Part shown: positions 60,073-64,000 of the stretch, one piece after another
How the letters are laid out: each line of letters begins with the position of its first letter
Position numbering within the stretch: the stretch's first letter is position 1
DNA from: Piscicola geometra
Taxonomy: Eukaryota; Annelida; Clitellata; Hirudinida; Piscicolidae
Direction: 5' to 3'
Assembly: GCA_943735955.1 (NCBI GenBank)
Contig: OX030959.1
Span: 4,916,241-4,980,240 of the forward strand
DNA: 64,000 nucleotides
Position numbers and translations under genes: made by a program
Notes under the pieces: model-generated
Seen by the model: only the letters and a program-made list of their open reading frames with translations
The model's database searches: none
Told to the model about the DNA's origin: nothing

Positions 60073-63000
60073 GCACGCACACACACCCACTTTCCAGATT
60101 TTTGTTGAAGTGGCGTACAAGGCGCGCAGCCGTGAGGACCTCATCAATGGAGTGGAAGAGTACATCGATGACGTCACAGTTCTTCCGCCCAGCATTTGGG
60201 AGCCTTCAACCCGCATTGAGCCCCCTGATAAAACTCTCTCCCTCGTGCGTGGGTGGGTGCCAAATGGAACAATGGAAGATTTGAAATTCAAGACATTTTA
60301 AAATTACGATAAATAAATAAAAAGTTTTATTCAACAACATAATTATTTGGCATTAAAATGTTCTTAATTATTCAACGTTTTTTTAACTTGGAGTTTTTTA
60401 TGGCTTTTCTAGAAAATTATTAAAATTAAAAATACCTATGAGTAAAGGATTAAAATGAAAACAAAAAATAAGAAACCATACAACTAAGATATACATTTAC
60501 CATCAAAGAATATAGAACAACGTTTTAATTATAACAAAAGCTTTTACAAATGTTGACATTTGGTAAATACTGCCGAAAAATCATAATAAAAATAATAAAT
60601 AAAACTGAACTGTTGCTATAAAAATGTTTTTAAATATTTTTAAAAATTACAAATGCAAAAATCTTCAAAGAAAATGCAACTAATTTGATAATTTCACGCT
60701 TCAACTTAACGAAATTTCATGAAAATCATTTAAAAATACTTTATACAAAGACGTTTTGAATCGAAAAACTCCAACAAAATCTTTTATAATGTTTCTTTAA
60801 ATCCCGCAGGATAGAATACACAGCCGTCTGGACGAGAAGAAGAGAACCACTGGAGTTCCCACTTCACCAGACCAAGAGGAAGGAGCCACCCATGATGAGA
60901 CCCTGGAGAGGACTGGCAGGTTGGAGGAGGTGGATGGATGGCTGGCTGGATGGATGGTGGAGTAGATGGATGAATAGACGGAAAATGATAAAAGATAAAG
61001 GAGTTGATGATTGGAGAGATGAAAAAAAATGGAAAGCGTGGATGGATGAAAGGAAAATATGAAAGATAGAGAAGTGGATGATTAGAGAAGTGGCAAGCTG
61101 CAACGAGGTCTAAAGTTTTAAAGTTGAGGGGTTTTTAAGATCTGAATTACGACTCAATAATTCATGCCTTTTATATTTTTTGTAAAAAACTAAACTCAAA
61201 CCTTTATACATTTCCCAGATTTTGCGGTGGCCTTATAAAAGACATACGATCGCGTTACAAGCACTACCTCAGCGATATCACTGACGCGCTCTCGCTGCAG
61301 ACGATCGCTTCGACCATCTTCCTCTTCTTCGCCTGCATCACGCCCATCGTCACGTTCGGAGGCCTGATGGGACAAAAGACGGATGGAATGATGGTTCGTG
61401 CCTGGTTGTCCGTAGTTCAAGATGCTTGCAAATTTTAGTTTGAGACTGTGATATTTTAAAAGTTAATTTGGTGTTTTTTTATAATTTTGAAGAGTTAAGT
61501 CAGCTCAAATTGAATGTATGAGCACAATTGAGTAGTTGACACAATGCTGTAACGTATATTTTGTGGGAAATTGACAAACAGAAAATTCTGAAAACCGAGC
61601 TTAGAGGTTTCTAAATTATCTATTTTTGAAAACTCTGTTTTTAAAAGCTTATTTAATTTCTTAAAATTTTATAATATATTTTTAATAAAATTAATATCTT
61701 AAGCTTTCTTTTTTTTAAAACTTAATAAACTTAATTTTTGAAATAAAAATTATAGAAAAACAAGTTTAAATGAAATTAAAAGCTTTTTTGCGTTGATTTA
61801 TAAATCGTGAAAATTGAAAAGAACGACTCTAATTATAACATATTTTGAAGATAAAATATGTCTGAAAAGGAAGATGCTTTAGACACCAGACAATTTCTCA
61901 CTCACCTCTCCTAACCCATCCATTCACTATAACTAAATTTATAAAAAAGTAAACTAAACATTTAAAAAACCCTCCAATCTATTATTTATTTTATAAACTA
62001 ACCAATCCACAAAGCCACCCACTTATCCACTTACCACACTACTCCTCCCTCTCCAGGGAACCATGGAAACGCTTTTGTCAGGGGCGGTTTGTGGAACAGT
62101 GTATGCCTTATTCAGCGGACAGCCCCTCACCATCATCGGAGCCACTGGACCTCTGCTCGTCTTCGAGGCGATTCTTTCCCGAATCTGCTTGTCCGTTTCG
62201 TCCTACTTTTTCTTTAGTCGTTTTAAATTAGTCCGTTATTTATCTCTCGTACGCCAAAGATAGTTTTCATAGTTTTTTTATATATAAAAAAGTCTTTGAA
62301 GTTACGTAGTTCTTTTTCAAACATCTAAGCAAGCCTTTCTAAAAGAATGGTGCATGGAATGGCTTCATGACATCAAAATACTTTATAAAACGGCATTTAA
62401 TGGCAGCGTTCAGCAACTCACAAAATTCCTTTCAACTACCTGTTCCTCTCTTTTCCAAACAGTGAAAACGACATCCCCTTCATGCCTTTGCGGTTCTGGA
62501 TTGGCTTCTGGGTGATGATGATCCTCCTCGTCATTGTGGCCTTCGATTTGAGTTATATGGTGCGGTACATCACGAGATTCACCGAAGAAAGCTTTGCTAT
62601 TCTTATTTCGATCATTTTCATCTACGAATCCTTCACAAAAATCTACGAAATATACGAGGACTACCCGGTGCGTTCAGGGGCTGTCGTCTACCCACCCGGT
62701 TTCGACTGCGTCTGTTTGCCTATTGGAAACTCCTCCTACCTTACGCAAGCTCCTGCCTTCATACATTTGAAAAGTATGTCAAAGTGTCTTTGGAAACTTT
62801 TGCATCTGTTTACTTTTAAATGAATTATTTAAATGAAACAAGAGACTGACTAAAATAGACACTTGCAGACGAAACAAGCCTTGAAAGCGACACTAACTCT
62901 TCAGCTCAATAGTTAGTGCCTATCTCCAAGCCTTGCATGTGCGCCTGCTTTTTAGTGTTTAAAGTTTTCACCGTCAGTTTAGTTGATGCATCTATGTGCA

Positions 63001-64000
63001 AGCTGCAAAGTTTACAAAGTTTTGAATTGCCTTTAACGTGTGCACTTTACATGGCACAATGACCCAACATGCGGCACAGTGACCAGGCCTTCCCAGTTGA
63101 GTGCTTTCTCAACGACTCAAAGATCGCCGTGAACGAAGTCTGTCTGCGAGAAGTCTCATGCCTGAGCAGGGGAGGGGCCTTGCTGGGCGCTGACTGCCAG
63201 AGCAACTTCGTGTCGAAGGGCGTGTCAGACGTCTTCATGCTCTCAGTCATCCTCTTCCTCGGCACCTTCGCCCTCGCCTACGCCCTCAAAAACTTCCGCA
63301 CACAACGCCTCTTTCCTACCTGGGTATGCTCTCGTTCCTCCATCATTCATTTTACCTATTATGCCTATATTTGAATGGTGCATTTGAAGTTTAACATTTC
63401 AAAGGGTGGCATAGTGAACGACAACTTTTTGTATTGATGCAGAGGCCTGCTTTTCATAGTTGCATGGATAATTTTAAACGAGAATAATTGCGAGTCATCG
63501 CATCATGGCGAGGATGTAGTTTTAAAAATATAAAGGAAATTGAACATTTATTTTCTTTTTAGGATTTTCAATAGCTGTTTACTTAATCCGAATTCTGGCC
63601 ATCATACTTTTAAAAACTTAATTGAAAGTGTTTGCTCTTATATAATCAAGAGATCAAAGTTTATTGTCGAGTGAAACTTCAGTCTGAAGTTCTCAAAACA
63701 CACTTAAATACTTGAATGTTCTTGCGACTTGAAGTAAATAAGCTATCCAAAATGTAAAAATCTTCGTCACATTTACTAAAAAATACATAATCATCTCCAA
63801 CATTATATTTACTACTAAACACTCAACCAGCCCCACCATCACAAAAACATTCACCACAACAAACACATCAATGCATGAACCCTTTCCATCCACCGTCTCA
63901 TTCCCCACTCAGCTCCGCTCAACACTAGCCGACTTTGCTGTATTCATTGCACTGGTCACCTTCACCACAATCGACTGGGCTTTTGGCGTAGACACCCCTA
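47276..64000 (+). CDS. SLC4 Na+-coupled bicarbonate transporter, 5' part
   Basis: Sixteen exons, all in phase: 47276-47384, 50447-50545, 54300-54425, 57401-57525, 58143-58315, 58592-58777, 58940-59091, 59281-59532, 60098-60244, 60810-60919, 61219-61393, 62057-62190, 62463-62773, 62869-62911, 63080-63323, 63913 to the edge. The start codon lies upstream and the 3' half is missing. The N-terminal cytoplasmic domain shows [42 protein letters not shown] and [20 protein letters not shown]. The membrane domain opens with [20 protein letters not shown], then [50 protein letters not shown], and an extracellular loop with FDCVCLP and several sequons. The loop, and AFGVDTP, match NBC/NDCBE members rather than anion exchangers. 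The role is HCO3- and pH transport at the plasma membrane. The first three exons (47276-54425) are less conserved and rest mainly on phase. Confidence 0.9.
47517..47890. repeat. GATGGGGTG minisatellite in SLC4 intron 1
   Basis: Irregular units of GATGGGGTG and GGTGGGGTG, G-rich on the transcribed sense strand, with higher-order blocks repeated about every 70 bp. Confidence 0.95.
49671..49730 (+). mobile_element. SINE tail, family A (ATTG-tailed)
   Basis: Second copy of the element tail seen at 27831-27888: TTGAACTTGAGGAAGAGTGC, TATAGAAATCTATTTGATTG and further GATT units. In SLC4 intron 1. Confidence 0.6.
51325..51348 (+). other. G-quadruplex motif in SLC4 intron 2
   Basis: Four G-runs of 6, 7, 4 and 4 separated by single bases (GGGGGGTGGGGGGG, then TGGGGAGGGG). 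Single-base loops favour a very stable quadruplex in DNA or nascent RNA. Confidence 0.8.
53661..54262. repeat. (CCAA)n array at the SLC4 exon 3 acceptor
   Basis: About 600 bp of CCAA tetranucleotide with ATCAACC, CTACC and CCAGCC variants, ending about 37 bp before the exon at 54300. The opposite strand reads as a meaningless Val/Gly/Trp/Leu repeat. Confidence 0.98.
54965..55315. repeat. 16-bp minisatellite in SLC4 intron 3
   Basis: About 21 copies of GTTGTATAGTTTGTGT with short variants. Confidence 0.97.
56841..56912 (-). mobile_element. tRNA-derived SINE head, family C
   Basis: On the minus strand GACGTGAGAAAGTTGCGC leads to AGCGTGGTTTCGAGTCCTAC, a near-consensus B box. It shares GACGTGA, TTGCG, AAAC and AGCGTGG with the copy at 46490-46560 in the same order and spacing. 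In SLC4 intron 3. Confidence 0.6.
59985..60090. repeat. (AC)n tract before SLC4 exon 60098
   Basis: AC and ACGC units run to within about 10 bases of the TTTCCAG acceptor. Confidence 0.95.

Overview
The window is animal nuclear DNA. Genes are split by short GT-AG introns, the background is AT-rich, and simple repeats are very dense (ATC, AAT, AGT, TGTA, CCAA and AC runs plus many 15-33 bp minisatellites). The gene set (JUN, deltex, PHACTR, SERINC, SLC4 and a C7orf57-type protein) is metazoan and each gene is single-copy here. An invertebrate, possibly a lophotrochozoan such as an annelid, fits best, but the species is inference. Exon models were built by hand from splice sites and reading phase. 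For multi-exon genes the exon list is in the evidence, and unless a caveat is given the phases match at every junction.

Layout, left to right. 0-4.5 kb: two unassigned candidate exons, intronless URM1 (+), then microsatellites. 4.5-9.3 kb: intronless JUN (-) with a compact CRE/CCAAT upstream region, then a largely empty interval. 9.3-16.5 kb: a tight cluster of RPLP1 (+), a deltex-type E3 ligase (+), RIDA (+) and RPRD1 (-); RIDA and RPRD1 are tail to tail. 18.2-24.9 kb: PHACTR (-, 13 exons) head to head with intronless IGBP1 (+), 195 bp apart. 25.4-28.2 kb: a C7orf57-like gene (+) and an unrecognised 130-residue single-pass membrane protein (+). 29.3-38.0 kb: SERINC (-, 9 exons) head to head with GCAT (+, 13 exons). 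40.8-43.2 kb: an intronless four-finger C2H2 protein with a long Asn-rich tail (-). 43.7 kb: a decayed LINE reverse-transcriptase fragment. 47.3 kb to the right edge: 16 exons of an SLC4 Na+-coupled bicarbonate transporter (+), running off the window.

The genes do not form one pathway; this is an ordinary mix of housekeeping and signalling genes. The most unusual feature is in the introns. Large C/A-rich tandem arrays sit directly against 3' splice sites in GCAT, SERINC and PHACTR, and their sense strands contain no AG over 140 to about 1,590 nt. Several tRNA-like SINE heads and SINE tails also recur across the window.
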